Source: Sphingobacterium sp.
GTDB lineage: Bacteria; Bacteroidota; Bacteroidia; Sphingobacteriales; Sphingobacteriaceae
NCBI GenBank assembly: GCA_031286695.1
Contig: JAITTY010000010.1
Location: 248,001-312,000, forward strand
Direction of reading: 5' to 3'
Length of the DNA: 64,000 nucleotides
Shown: one piece after another, positions 53,520-61,569 of the stretch
Position numbering within the stretch: the stretch's first letter is position 1
Layout of the letters: each line of letters starts with the position of its first letter
Notes under the pieces: generated by a model
The model's input: the letters and a program-made list of their open reading frames with translations, nothing else
Told to the model about the DNA's origin: nothing
Databases searched by the model: none
Made by a program: the position numbers and the translations under genes

Positions 53520-56249
53520 TTAGAACATCTCCATCTGTCCTTTATCATCAATCTGGACGTCATCCGGATTGGTGATCTCCAGTTTGATGTCGTCGTTCTT
53601 CTCCGTGGGCTCAGCTTCTTTCGGGGAGCTTTCCGCAATAGGTTCTGCACTATCAACCTTTGTTTCTGGAGCATCAGTAGTTTCTGCCAAAGGATTTTCT
53701 TTCCCTTTTTGACTTAAATCTTCATCTGTAGTCAATAGGGTAACCGATTTTACGGTATGGAAAGACAGACGGTTTCCTTGTGCTTTTATTCCTTTTACAT
53801 CAATAATTTCAGTCAAAGGCTGATCAAGTGTTTCTTCCGTTTGGGATTTGCCTTTTAAGATATCCAATTTGACCAAGGGTTCAGCGGCATTGCTCATCAA
53901 GATCAATTTGGATCCTGCATCTTCATTGATAAAGGAAATACGTTTTCCAATAGGCTGATCGTCAAATTTAAAACGTTTGACAAAATAGGTTCCGCTCTTG
54001 CCGTCCTGATGCACGACAGTATAGATATGGTCTGGATAGTATTTTTCGATCCGGATCATTTTCTCATCGAAGTGGTTGCTTAAATCAAAGTTTGATAATT
54101 CGTAGCTACCATCCGAAAGGACCACCAATATCTTGTCGTCACCATCAAATTCACCGAGGTATTGGCCGCGTTCATCTGCGTTTAGACGTTTCATGACCGT
54201 ATCATACCATATTTTTCTTCCCGCCAGTGTGGAAACACCAGAGCTTTTGAAGCTGATTTTTTTGACCGGATACTTCGATACAATATTTCCTTGGGACGCA
54301 CGGCCCTTGATTGCAATCTCGGCAAAGTCCATGTCAAAATTCAACTTACGCAATTTTGTGTGCGGTTTAAGCTGTATATTAACGACTTCTGCTTCACCGT
54401 TTGGATTGGCTGTGAAATATAGAATTTTCGATCCTTTTGATCCTTTGGATACATCATATTCCTTATCCCGGGTGACACCTACCACAGAGAAACGTTTAAT
54501 GTAGCTCGTGCCAGTTTCACCTTCTTTATAGATGGCATTATAGATGGTACGTTCATCACCTTTTTTGAAAACAGCGACATGAATGATACCTTTTCCGACA
54601 AAGACTTTATCTTGGATTTTACTGACAACATATTTGCCATCTTCACGGAAGGCAATAATATCGTCGATATCCGAACAGTCACAGACAAACTCATCTTTCT
54701 TCATGCCCGAACCGATGAATCCCTCTTCGCGATTAACATATAGTTTGGCATTCGCTAAGGCCACCTGTGTAGCTTCTACTTTGTCGAATATGCGCAATTC
54801 AGTTTTACGTTCACGGTCTTTACTATATTTTTCGCGGAGTTTTTCAAACCATGCAATAGCGTATTCCGTTAATTGGCGTAAATGGCGTTTAACTTCCTTA
54901 ATCTCATTCTCGAGCGTTTTCATCATTTCGTCCGCTTTTTTAACGTCGAAACGTGTAATGCTGCTCATTGGCTTGTCGATCAATTTTTTGTAATCTTCCG
55001 GACGTATCTCGCGGTAGAATTGGTCGAAGAAAGGTTCAAACAAGCGATTCAGAACTTGCACCACGACCTCAAAGTCACCTGCATTTTCATAATCTGGATG
55101 CTTGTACATCCCTTCTTGGATAAATATTTTTAATAAACTACTGAAGAATATCTTTTCTTGAAGATCATTTAAGCGAATCTCCAATTCTCGTTTCAATAAG
55201 TTTTTAGTGTTTACGGTATTCTCGATTAGAATATCGTTGACACTCATAAAGTGAGGTTTTTCCTCCTTGATCACACAGGTGTTGGGCGAGATGGAAACTT
55301 CACAGGCTGTAAAGGCATATAAGGCATCAATCGTTACATCGGGAGATATTCCAGGTGCTAAATGCACGATGATTTCAACGTTTCCTGCCGTATTATCCTC
55401 GATTTTTTTGATCTTAATTTTCCCTTTATCGTTGGCTGTAACCACACTTTCAATTAGACCGCCAGTCGTGGTTCCAAATGGAATTTCTGTAATTGCGAGC
55501 GTCTTTTTGTCGCGTTCTTCAATTTTCGCACGTACACGGATTTTGCCGCCACGTTGACCCTCATTATAATTTGAAACGTCGGCCATACCACCCGTAGGAA
55601 AGTCTGGGAAGATATTCGGACGTTCACCGTTTAATACCTGAATTGATCCGTCAATGAGCTCAATGAAATTGTGCGGCATAATCTTGGTTGCCAGACCGAC
55701 AGCGATACCTTCAGCTCCCTGAGCTAATAGTAAAGGAAATTTTACCGGAAGGGTAACAGGTTCGCGATTCCGTCCATCGTAACTCAGTTGCCACTCCGTA
55801 GTTTCAGGGTTGAAGACAACGTCATTTGCAAATTTGGATAATCTTCCCTCGATGTAACGCGGAGCTGCTGCAGAATCTCCCGTAATAGGAAAACCCCAGT
55901 TACCTTGACAATCGATCAAAAGATCCTTTTGTCCCAGCTGCACCATGGCGTCGCCGATAGAAGCATCACCATGTGGGTGATATTTCATCGTATTACCAAT
56001 AACATTGGCTGCTTTATTATATCTTCCATCATCCATTTCCTTTAAGGAATGGAGGATACGACGTTGTACGGGTTTTAAGCCGTCATTGATATGCGGTACG
56101 GCTCTGTCCAAGATAACATAGGATGCATAATCCAAAAACCAGTTTTCGTATAGTCCCGATAGAGGTATCGTTTGACTTCCGCTTTCTGTTTTTCCTGATC
56201 CTAATTCCTCTTGATTGTCTTCCGTTGGGAAGTTCGTTTCGTCACTCAT
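53520..56249 (-). CDS. parC: DNA topoisomerase IV subunit A
   Basis: A 909-residue type IIA topoisomerase subunit. The breakage-reunion domain has the active-site tyrosine Y132 in APRYIEGRLSK, and QRRILHSLKEM and YHPHGDASIGDAM upstream. The C-terminal region (about 520-830) has beta-propeller blades for DNA wrapping but I see no GyrA box (QRRGGKG), which favours ParC over GyrA. The last 70 residues are acidic and Glu/Pro/Ala-rich. With ParE it separates linked daughter chromosomes. No parE gene is present in the window, so the two subunits are not in an operon here. Confidence 0.88.
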   Translation of the reverse strand: MSDETNFPTEDNQEELGSGKTESGSQTIPLSGLYENWFLDYASYVILDRAVPHINDGLKPVQRRILHSLKEMDDGRYNKAANVIGNTMKYHPHGDASIGDAMVQLGQKDLLIDCQGNWGFPITGDSAAAPRYIEGRLSKFANDVVFNPETTEWQLSYDGRNREPVTLPVKFPLLLAQGAEGIAVGLATKIMPHNFIELIDGSIQVLNGERPNIFPDFPTGGMADVSNYNEGQRGGKIRVRAKIEERDKKTLAITEIPFGTTTGGLIESVVTANDKGKIKIKKIEDNTAGNVEIIVHLAPGISPDVTIDALYAFTACEVSISPNTCVIKEEKPHFMSVNDILIENTVNTKNLLKRELEIRLNDLQEKIFFSSLLKIFIQEGMYKHPDYENAGDFEVVVQVLNRLFEPFFDQFYREIRPEDYKKLIDKPMSSITRFDVKKADEMMKTLENEIKEVKRHLRQLTEYAIAWFEKLREKYSKDRERKTELRIFDKVEATQVALANAKLYVNREEGFIGSGMKKDEFVCDCSDIDDIIAFREDGKYVVSKIQDKVFVGKGIIHVAVFKKGDERTIYNAIYKEGETGTSYIKRFSVVGVTRDKEYDVSKGSKGSKILYFTANPNGEAEVVNIQLKPHTKLRKLNFDMDFAEIAIKGRASQGNIVSKYPVKKISFKSSGVSTLAGRKIWYDTVMKRLNADERGQYLGEFDGDDKILVVLSDGSYELSNFDLSNHFDEKMIRIEKYYPDHIYTVVHQDGKSGTYFVKRFKFDDQPIGKRISFINEDAGSKLILMSNAAEPLVKLDILKGKSQTEETLDQPLTEIIDVKGIKAQGNRLSFHTVKSVTLLTTDEDLSQKGKENPLAETTDAPETKVDSAEPIAESSPKEAEPTEKNDDIKLEITNPDDVQIDDKGQMEMF

Positions 56250-56393
56250 TTACTCAGCAATAGATTAAATTGTACAATACAGAAAATGTTCGAAATGTTA
56301 TTTTATTCGAACGTGTAAAAATACAAAACCATTTTGTTTTATCCCAGTGAAACTATGAAAAGTTAAAAAAATTAGTTTTTAAAACTAATATAA

Positions 56394-56942
56394 TTAGTTT
56401 GTTGATTGATCAATGGCTAGATCATACCAATAACAGGGAATATTCCATAGATCGAAATGAAATTCTTCAGTTACCTGAAATCCTACTTTTTCCAAGACAT
56501 GCCTTGACCCCAGGTTTCCCGTATGTGTGATAGCGTGCACTTCAAGATGGGTAAGCTGTTCGCGATAATATTGCATACAGGCCAGTGCGGCTTCTGTCGC
56601 ATAGCCTTTTCCCCAAGATTCCCTTCTGAAACGATAACCAAGGTCTAAAAAACCAATACGTCCGTTCTCCAATTCGTCAATATATTTAAATCCCGTCCAG
56701 CCTATCCATTGATTGCTTGATTTCTCAACGACCCCTAGACGGCCTATACCGTATTTTTCATATTGTTGCTGAATATGCGCGATGGCTTTTTTCATTTCTT
56801 CAATGGATTGAACAGGTTCATTATTCAGAAAGGTATGGACCTCCGGCTGTGAATCCATTGCGAAAAAATAAGCGGCATCATCCATCTGTATTGGACGGAT
56901 AATTAAGCGTTCAGTTTCCAGTATAGGTAAGTGTTTTTCCAT
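56394..56942 (-). CDS. GNAT-family N-acetyltransferase (RimJ/RimL type)
   Basis: A 182-residue acetyltransferase of the Acetyltransf_3 type. Motifs are the N-terminal LETERLIIRPIQMDDA, the acetyl-CoA loop RRESWGKGYATEAAL, and the C-terminal NLGSRHVLEKVGFQV. Relatives acetylate ribosomal protein N-termini or small molecules such as antibiotics. It is the last gene of the ABC operon that begins at 58.6 kb, 27 bp behind the ATPase, so it may modify a product or substrate linked to that transporter, but nothing in the sequence shows this directly. Confidence 0.82.
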   Translation of the reverse strand: MEKHLPILETERLIIRPIQMDDAAYFFAMDSQPEVHTFLNNEPVQSIEEMKKAIAHIQQQYEKYGIGRLGVVEKSSNQWIGWTGFKYIDELENGRIGFLDLGYRFRRESWGKGYATEAALACMQYYREQLTHLEVHAITHTGNLGSRHVLEKVGFQVTEEFHFDLWNIPCYWYDLAIDQSTN

Positions 56943-56969
56943 ATTGTTTATCTCAAGTGTTACGGCATA

Positions 56970-57647
56970 CTAAAGCCACAATTTGTCGATATCTTTTTGT
57001 AGTATTTTTTCTTTCATTTCCTCCTCAAAATCTCCGAACTGCTCTTTTTTTACAGATTTACTGATTCTGCCAGCTTCGAGTACCAAGATTTCATCGCAGG
57101 TATCTTTTAGCGTGGAAAAGATATGGGACGAAATCAGGATCGTTTTGCCCATTGCTTTTAGACGAAGAATAATCTCCGTAAGAATAATGCTGCTTTGTAG
57201 ATCTATGCCATTAAAAGGTTCGTCAAGGATATAATAATTATTGTCCTGCAGCAGTGTTGCTGTCAGCGCAAGCTTTTTTTTCATTCCTGTGGAATAAGAG
57301 CTTGCATATTCCTTTAGCGGCAGCTCGAAAATATTTCTTTCACTGAGATTTTTGATCTGTTTACCACGCGCATCTGTCAGCAGATAAATATACTCTTCCC
57401 ACGTGAGCTTAGAAAGGAAATATGGATCCGAAGTGAGGTAACCTAAATTGTTTTTCAGGGGTTCTAAATTAGATTTTATACTTCCCGAGGCAGTTTCTAA
57501 TCCAGCAATACAACGAAACAGCGTTGTCTTTCCGGCGCCATTTTCACCGACGATACCATATACTTTTCCGCTATCAAAGGTGTAAGTAATCTCGTGCAGT
57601 ACTTGATGCTGTCCAAAGGACTTACTGATATTCGTAAGCTCGATCAT
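56970..57647 (-). CDS. ABC transporter ATP-binding protein (CcmA/NatA-like)
   Basis: A 225-residue ATPase with Walker A GENGAGKTT, the Q-loop YLTSDPYF, a divergent signature YSTGMKKKL, Walker B YYILDEPFNGIDL and switch ISSHIF. The YSTGM signature and size fit the exporter-type ATPases paired with unusual membrane partners. It overlaps the upstream permease gene by 4 bp (stop and start codons overlap), so translation is coupled. The operon shares its promoter sequence with the His-rich ABC operon near 6.9 kb. Confidence 0.9.
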   Translation of the reverse strand: MIELTNISKSFGQHQVLHEITYTFDSGKVYGIVGENGAGKTTLFRCIAGLETASGSIKSNLEPLKNNLGYLTSDPYFLSKLTWEEYIYLLTDARGKQIKNLSERNIFELPLKEYASSYSTGMKKKLALTATLLQDNNYYILDEPFNGIDLQSSIILTEIILRLKAMGKTILISSHIFSTLKDTCDEILVLEAGRISKSVKKEQFGDFEEEMKEKILQKDIDKLWL

Positions 57648-58558
57648 AAGTGATTTTTTAGATTGTTGATTGCTTTGATATAATAAAAGGGCAAGAGCGC
57701 TAGAATCAAGGGGTAAAAGCTAAAACAAAGTGCCAAAGCAAATCCTTCAGGGAAATTGATCTCCCGTGGGTAAGCGACGTATTTTAATGTGATTGCAAAA
57801 GGAAGTAAAAGTAATATTCCGCCCAATACAATACAGGCATTAAATAAATCCGATGGAAAGATTACAACATACAGAAAAAGAAGGGGCAGTACCAAGAGTA
57901 GGCATTGTAAAATTCCTCTTTTGAACTTTCGCATCAGAAAGACTGTTGGTGTATGCTGGTTATTCCAAAGGTAAAAAATAGGTTCCGGTAATTGATAATA
58001 GAAAACACAGGTGAGCGCAATGCAAACGACACAAAATAAAACAAGATTGGAATTGGCTACATAAAAACCGATTCCGGCCAATAGATATAATACAAGCAAA
58101 AGCAGGTAGCTCCGTCGGAACCCGATGATAAATTCAAAAGGTTTTTTTGCGAAAGGTGTCGGAATAGATTTTCCGAAAGCCCTAAATGTCAAAAATGCAA
58201 AAACAACGGCCAAAATAGTCAATAACAATATATAGCGCCATTGGCTGTGGAGGGAAAGAATGAAAAGGGACGGCAGCGTTAATAGACCATTCTCAACTAT
58301 TCTGATCTTGTGAAAATTTCGCTTACTGTAGGTGTTTTTGAGAAAGTCATTTCTGTTTTTTTCTGTGAGCAGAAACAGTGCTTGAAAATTGCCAAGCAGT
58401 AGGGCATAACAACCAAAAAGCGGATATTGAAGCAATGCATAATAAGCAAAATAACATAATCCAAACAAGAGGAGAAAGGCGAGCCAAACAGGCAGTCCTG
58501 TAGCGCGAATATGCCGAGATAGTAACGTATATTGAAGCTTTAAATAATTGCTTACCAT
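57644..58558 (-). CDS. ABC transporter membrane subunit
   Basis: A 304-residue integral membrane protein with at least six hydrophobic segments, for example near residues 30-50, 95-125, 150-195 and 230-300. I choose the ATG that starts MVSNYLKL; an in-frame TTG three codons earlier would overlap the promoter. It lacks an FtsX domain and resembles NatB/ABC-2-type partners of small exporter ATPases. The ATPase gene overlaps its end. The -7 box ends only 6 nt before this ATG, so the message is probably leaderless or nearly so. The transported substrate is unknown. Confidence 0.75.
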   Translation of the reverse strand: MVSNYLKLQYTLLSRHIRATGLPVWLAFLLLFGLCYFAYYALLQYPLFGCYALLLGNFQALFLLTEKNRNDFLKNTYSKRNFHKIRIVENGLLTLPSLFILSLHSQWRYILLLTILAVVFAFLTFRAFGKSIPTPFAKKPFEFIIGFRRSYLLLLVLYLLAGIGFYVANSNLVLFCVVCIALTCVFYYQLPEPIFYLWNNQHTPTVFLMRKFKRGILQCLLLVLPLLFLYVVIFPSDLFNACIVLGGILLLLPFAITLKYVAYPREINFPEGFALALCFSFYPLILALLPFYYIKAINNLKNHL

Positions 58559-58564
58559 GATAAT

Positions 58565-58595
58565 CAAACTTAGATAAATTACCTTTTATATGCAA
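58565..58595 (-). promoter_or_regulatory. Promoter of the second ABC operon, near copy of the one at 6916
   Basis: The minus strand reads TTG-N20-TAAGTTTG, as at 6916-6946. The 36-nt blocks 6915-6950 and 58564-58599 differ at only two positions. The palindromic operator halves that follow at 6951-6967 are missing here, so only the promoter is shared. Confidence 0.8.
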
Positions 58596-58774
58596 TATAT
58601 AGCTTACTATTTCTAAAAACCTGTTACTTGGATGCCTGTTCAGGCATATCGTTTGTTGATTCTACTCCGGTAAGCGTGTACGCTTAATATTTTGAAGAGA
58701 GGGAGGTCACAAAGAAACGAAGATTTTAGGTGCAACAAAGGGATATTAGAGGGAGCTGAGATTCTCCATTTAAA

Positions 58775-58823
58775 CAGTGCTTGTTCAGTGCTCGTTCAGT
58801 GATTGTTCAGTGCTTGTTCAGTG
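58775..58823. repeat. 11-bp tandem repeat, 4.5 copies
   Basis: Units CAGTGCTTGTT, CAGTGCTCGTT, CAGTGATTGTT and CAGTGCTTGTT follow one another, then a partial CAGTG. The period is close to one helical turn, so all copies face the same side of the DNA. The array lies about 180 nt upstream of the ABC promoter. Confidence 0.85.
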
Positions 58824-59013
58824 TAGACTGAATTAGCACTGATTGATTACTGTCTAAACATTAAATAAAAATTGATTTTAGCTACTTCTTGCTAGACCTA
58901 TGTTTTCGTTTTAATATTTATCTTGATTATCTTAACAATAGGGCTGCTATCAGAAAATCAACTATGAAATCCAAACCCCAAATCAAATAGCTATGTTTTA
59001 AATCGAACTCAGA

Positions 59014-60246
59014 CTAGTGGGCTTTGTGTTTTCTCTGCCAGCTCAGCATATAGGTCAGCGCAAGTAGCAAAACTACGGCATTGGCATACATAATGACTGG
59101 AATCCGCAGGATAACATCACTATAGTACAATCCGGCAAGCAATGCGCCAAGCCCTATTCCAGCTTCAAGTGAGATGTACATGGTTGCTACTGCCTTGCCG
59201 CGATGTTCGGGTAAACTAAGGTCAATCGTCCAGGCATTGACGGCAGGGGAAAGTATACCTGTACCCACGCCATAGATACTTGCTCCGATCATCATGCCAA
59301 TGAAACTATTGCCAATACCGATAGCAACGAGTGCAATAGCGATAATGACTATTCCGACAACAATGACTTTTGGTCTCCCGTAACGGTCCGAAACTTTGCC
59401 GGAAACAAAACGTATCAATACCGATGCAATGGTGAAGGCCAGGAAAAATAGCCCTTTATTTTTAAGACCCAGGTATTCACTCCAGTCGGGAATTAGTGTT
59501 AAAATGACTCCATAAGCGGTATAAGATAAAAACGTGACGATTCCAGCTGGAAGGGCACGCCATTCAATAATATCCCTGCGGTTTATTTTGAGCATGGAGA
59601 GATTGAATTTCTCTTTTTTTGCCAGTGTTTCCTTCATGTTAATGACGATAAGAATGGAGAGAAGTGCCATGAAAGAAGAGCAATAAAACATCACATTGAT
59701 ACCAAAGGCCTCGAAAATAGCGCTGCCAATTGCTGGGCCAACAGCTGTACCGACGCTAAAGGCCAATCCATGCATCCCTAGCGCCTCACCCCATCTTTTT
59801 TGAGGAACCAGATCGGCGACATAAGCAGAAGTTGAGGTGGGTTTAAAACCAGTGGAAAAGCCATGTATCAATCGTAAGAATAGAAAGCCCGCGACTGATG
59901 TTAAAATGGGGTAAAGAAAACCACAGATGAAGCAGACAATGGATCCAATGGCCATGACTGGTACACGTCCCCAGCGATCAGTCAATTTACCACTAAAAGG
60001 GCGCGAAATTCCAGCAGTCAATGTAAACAACGCTATGATTAATCCTTTATATTCCGCTCCGCCCAAACTGCTCAGATAATTGGGTAGTTCGGGAATGATC
60101 ATATTGAAGCTAGAAGAAAATAGGAGTGAGCTTAAGCAAAGTAAAATAAATTGAAGCGTATAGATGGATTTCTGTTCAGCTGGCATGGCGCAATTTTTAT
60201 CGTGTGAATATTCAAAAAAGGACAATGGATGTTGGCGATTATTCAT
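59014..60246 (-). CDS. MFS transporter
   Basis: A 410-residue major facilitator with twelve hydrophobic helices. The loop 2-3 motif appears as GKLTDRWGRVP and the 8-9 loop as GKVSDRYGRPK, both strong MFS signatures. The overall pattern resembles drug efflux families such as Bmr/NorA or TetA-like carriers. The start may be this ATG or one 20 codons downstream (MPAEQKS), just before the first helix; the cytoplasmic extension is unusual, so the shorter form of 390 residues is possible. Substrate cannot be inferred. Confidence 0.85.
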   Translation of the reverse strand: MNNRQHPLSFFEYSHDKNCAMPAEQKSIYTLQFILLCLSSLLFSSSFNMIIPELPNYLSSLGGAEYKGLIIALFTLTAGISRPFSGKLTDRWGRVPVMAIGSIVCFICGFLYPILTSVAGFLFLRLIHGFSTGFKPTSTSAYVADLVPQKRWGEALGMHGLAFSVGTAVGPAIGSAIFEAFGINVMFYCSSFMALLSILIVINMKETLAKKEKFNLSMLKINRRDIIEWRALPAGIVTFLSYTAYGVILTLIPDWSEYLGLKNKGLFFLAFTIASVLIRFVSGKVSDRYGRPKVIVVGIVIIAIALVAIGIGNSFIGMMIGASIYGVGTGILSPAVNAWTIDLSLPEHRGKAVATMYISLEAGIGLGALLAGLYYSDVILRIPVIMYANAVVLLLALTYMLSWQRKHKAH

Positions 60247-60263
60247 CCTTCAAAGGAATGAGG

Positions 60264-60271
60264 CAAATGTA
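60264..60271 (-). promoter_or_regulatory. Possible -7 box of the MFS gene
   Basis: On the minus strand TACATTTG fits TAnnTTTG. It lies 17 nt before the longer start of the MFS gene. The -33 region is not a good match. Confidence 0.4.
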
Positions 60272-60406
60272 CAGTTTTTGGAGCGATTAAGCTTTTTCTT
60301 TTGGCGGAAAAATAATAGAATTCTTTCCATGAGATGGAAAAATACGACGGTGAGGGCGTTAGTGCCTAAAAAAAGGTTATTTTTGGTAATACCATTTGTT
60401 TAAAAC

Positions 60407-60787
60407 ATGCAAGAACGTAGAAATCCAGGTGTTTATTTTGAAATTCCGGTATCGGATTTGAATCGCGCAATCGCGTTTTATAGCCAGTTATTCAATTTTA
60501 CCTTTGAACAGGAAGATTTTGACGATAACCAAATGGCTTACTTTCCATTTCAAGAAACCTTATCTGGGATTACTGGTGCTCTGGCGAAAGGCGAAATTTA
60601 TAAACCTACACGTGAGGGTGTACTCCTTTATTTCCATGTAGAAAATGTGATCGATACAATCGTGAAAGCGCTAGCGCTGGGGGGGAAAGAGTTATATCCA
60701 GCCACCTTTCATACCGACTTGGGCTTTGCCGTAGCAGAGATTGAAGATTTGGAAGGAAACAGGATCGGATTACATCAAAAGCTGTAA
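60407..60787 (+). CDS. VOC-family protein (glyoxalase/bleomycin resistance fold)
   Basis: A 126-residue single VOC domain with the paired beta-alpha-beta-beta-beta units. The first half carries VYFEIPVSDLNRAIAFYSQLF and the second GVLLYFHVENVIDTI with AEIEDLEGNRIGLHQ at the end. Glu and His residues in these strands are potential metal ligands. VOC proteins include isomerases, dioxygenases and antibiotic-binding proteins; the substrate here is unknown. It lies alone between the MFS and TrmH-type genes and is convergent with the latter. Confidence 0.85.
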   Translation: MQERRNPGVYFEIPVSDLNRAIAFYSQLFNFTFEQEDFDDNQMAYFPFQETLSGITGALAKGEIYKPTREGVLLYFHVENVIDTIVKALALGGKELYPATFHTDLGFAVAEIEDLEGNRIGLHQKL

Positions 60788-60811
60788 GCGACGAAACAGA
60801 GCTGTCGCCTA

Positions 60812-61561
60812 TTAGATCAATTGTTGCCGGGCTATTTCACTGCAGAAAATGGTCGTCGCAACAGCTACGTTGAGTGATTCGGCCTGACCTATGCGCGGAA
60901 TAGTGACAGCTTGATCGATCAAAGCTATTATTTCGTCGCTGATGCCATTTCCTTCGTTACCCATAACAATTAGCCCCTCATCAGCCCACACAGTCTGATA
61001 AATGGATTGACCATTAAGCAGGGCGCCATAGACTTTCAATCCAGTTGCCGGAATAAAATCAGTTAAATCAGTATAGTGAATCTGGAGTCTGGCCAGTGAG
61101 CCCATGGTTGCTTGCACTACTTTTGGGTTGTAGGCGTCTACAGTTCCAATGGAACAGATAATATGTTCGATTCCAAACCACTCCGCCGTGCGGATAATTG
61201 TACCCAGATTGCCTGGATCCTGCACATCATCGAGCACAAGGCTAAACTTGTTTTTTAAGTTACTTGGTACAATTTTCTGCTGTAAAGGAAGTTTGACCAA
61301 AGCGAGTATACCCTGTGGCGATTTCAGTGCGCTAATCTTTTGGAATTCAGTTTCCGTTAGTTCATGGGATTTTATATTATGCGAGATTTTACCCACTTTT
61401 GTGTTGGCGTCGTCCGTGTAGAAAATAGACTCAACCTCATAACTTGATGAAATAAATTCCATCACGGATTTTATACCCTCAACGATAAACAGGCCCTGTT
61501 GTTTTCTATACTTTTTATTTTGTAGAGACGTTATTAGACTGATTTGCGCTTTTGACAACAT
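60812..61561 (-). CDS. TrmH-family RNA 2'-O-methyltransferase
   Basis: A 249-residue SpoU-type methyltransferase. An N-terminal substrate-binding segment (KAQISLITSLQNKKYRKQQG) precedes the knot: motif 1 LDDVQDPGNLGTIIRTAE, motif 2 LIVMGNEGNGIS and motif 3 IPRIGQAESLNVAVATTI. It should methylate a ribose in rRNA or tRNA using SAM. It is not RlmB, whose gene is at 15667. Its start codon lies 8 bp from that of the divergent tamL gene, a very tight head-to-head pair. Confidence 0.88.
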   Translation of the reverse strand: MLSKAQISLITSLQNKKYRKQQGLFIVEGIKSVMEFISSSYEVESIFYTDDANTKVGKISHNIKSHELTETEFQKISALKSPQGILALVKLPLQQKIVPSNLKNKFSLVLDDVQDPGNLGTIIRTAEWFGIEHIICSIGTVDAYNPKVVQATMGSLARLQIHYTDLTDFIPATGLKVYGALLNGQSIYQTVWADEGLIVMGNEGNGISDEIIALIDQAVTIPRIGQAESLNVAVATTIFCSEIARQQLI

Positions 61562-61569
61562 TTTTATTG

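Larger units (their letters stand above)
58559..59013. other. Intergenic region with palindromes and tandem repeats
   Basis: This 455-bp region lies between the MFS gene end and the ABC operon start. It contains the shared ABC promoter, a palindrome ATGCCTGTTCAGGCAT (58632-58647), a hairpin TAAGCG-TGTA-CGCTTA (58671-58686) and an 11-bp tandem repeat (58775-58823). None of these is followed by a T-run, so they are not obvious terminators. No protein gene was found. Confidence 0.65.

Noticed and set aside
54133..55133. Several overlapping plus-strand frames opposite parC
   Set aside because: They are shadows of the conserved parC coding sequence with no recognisable family motif.
61552..61569. 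TTG-initiated extension of tamL
   Set aside because: The following ATG gives a better signal peptide; the extension overlaps the start codon of the divergent gene.
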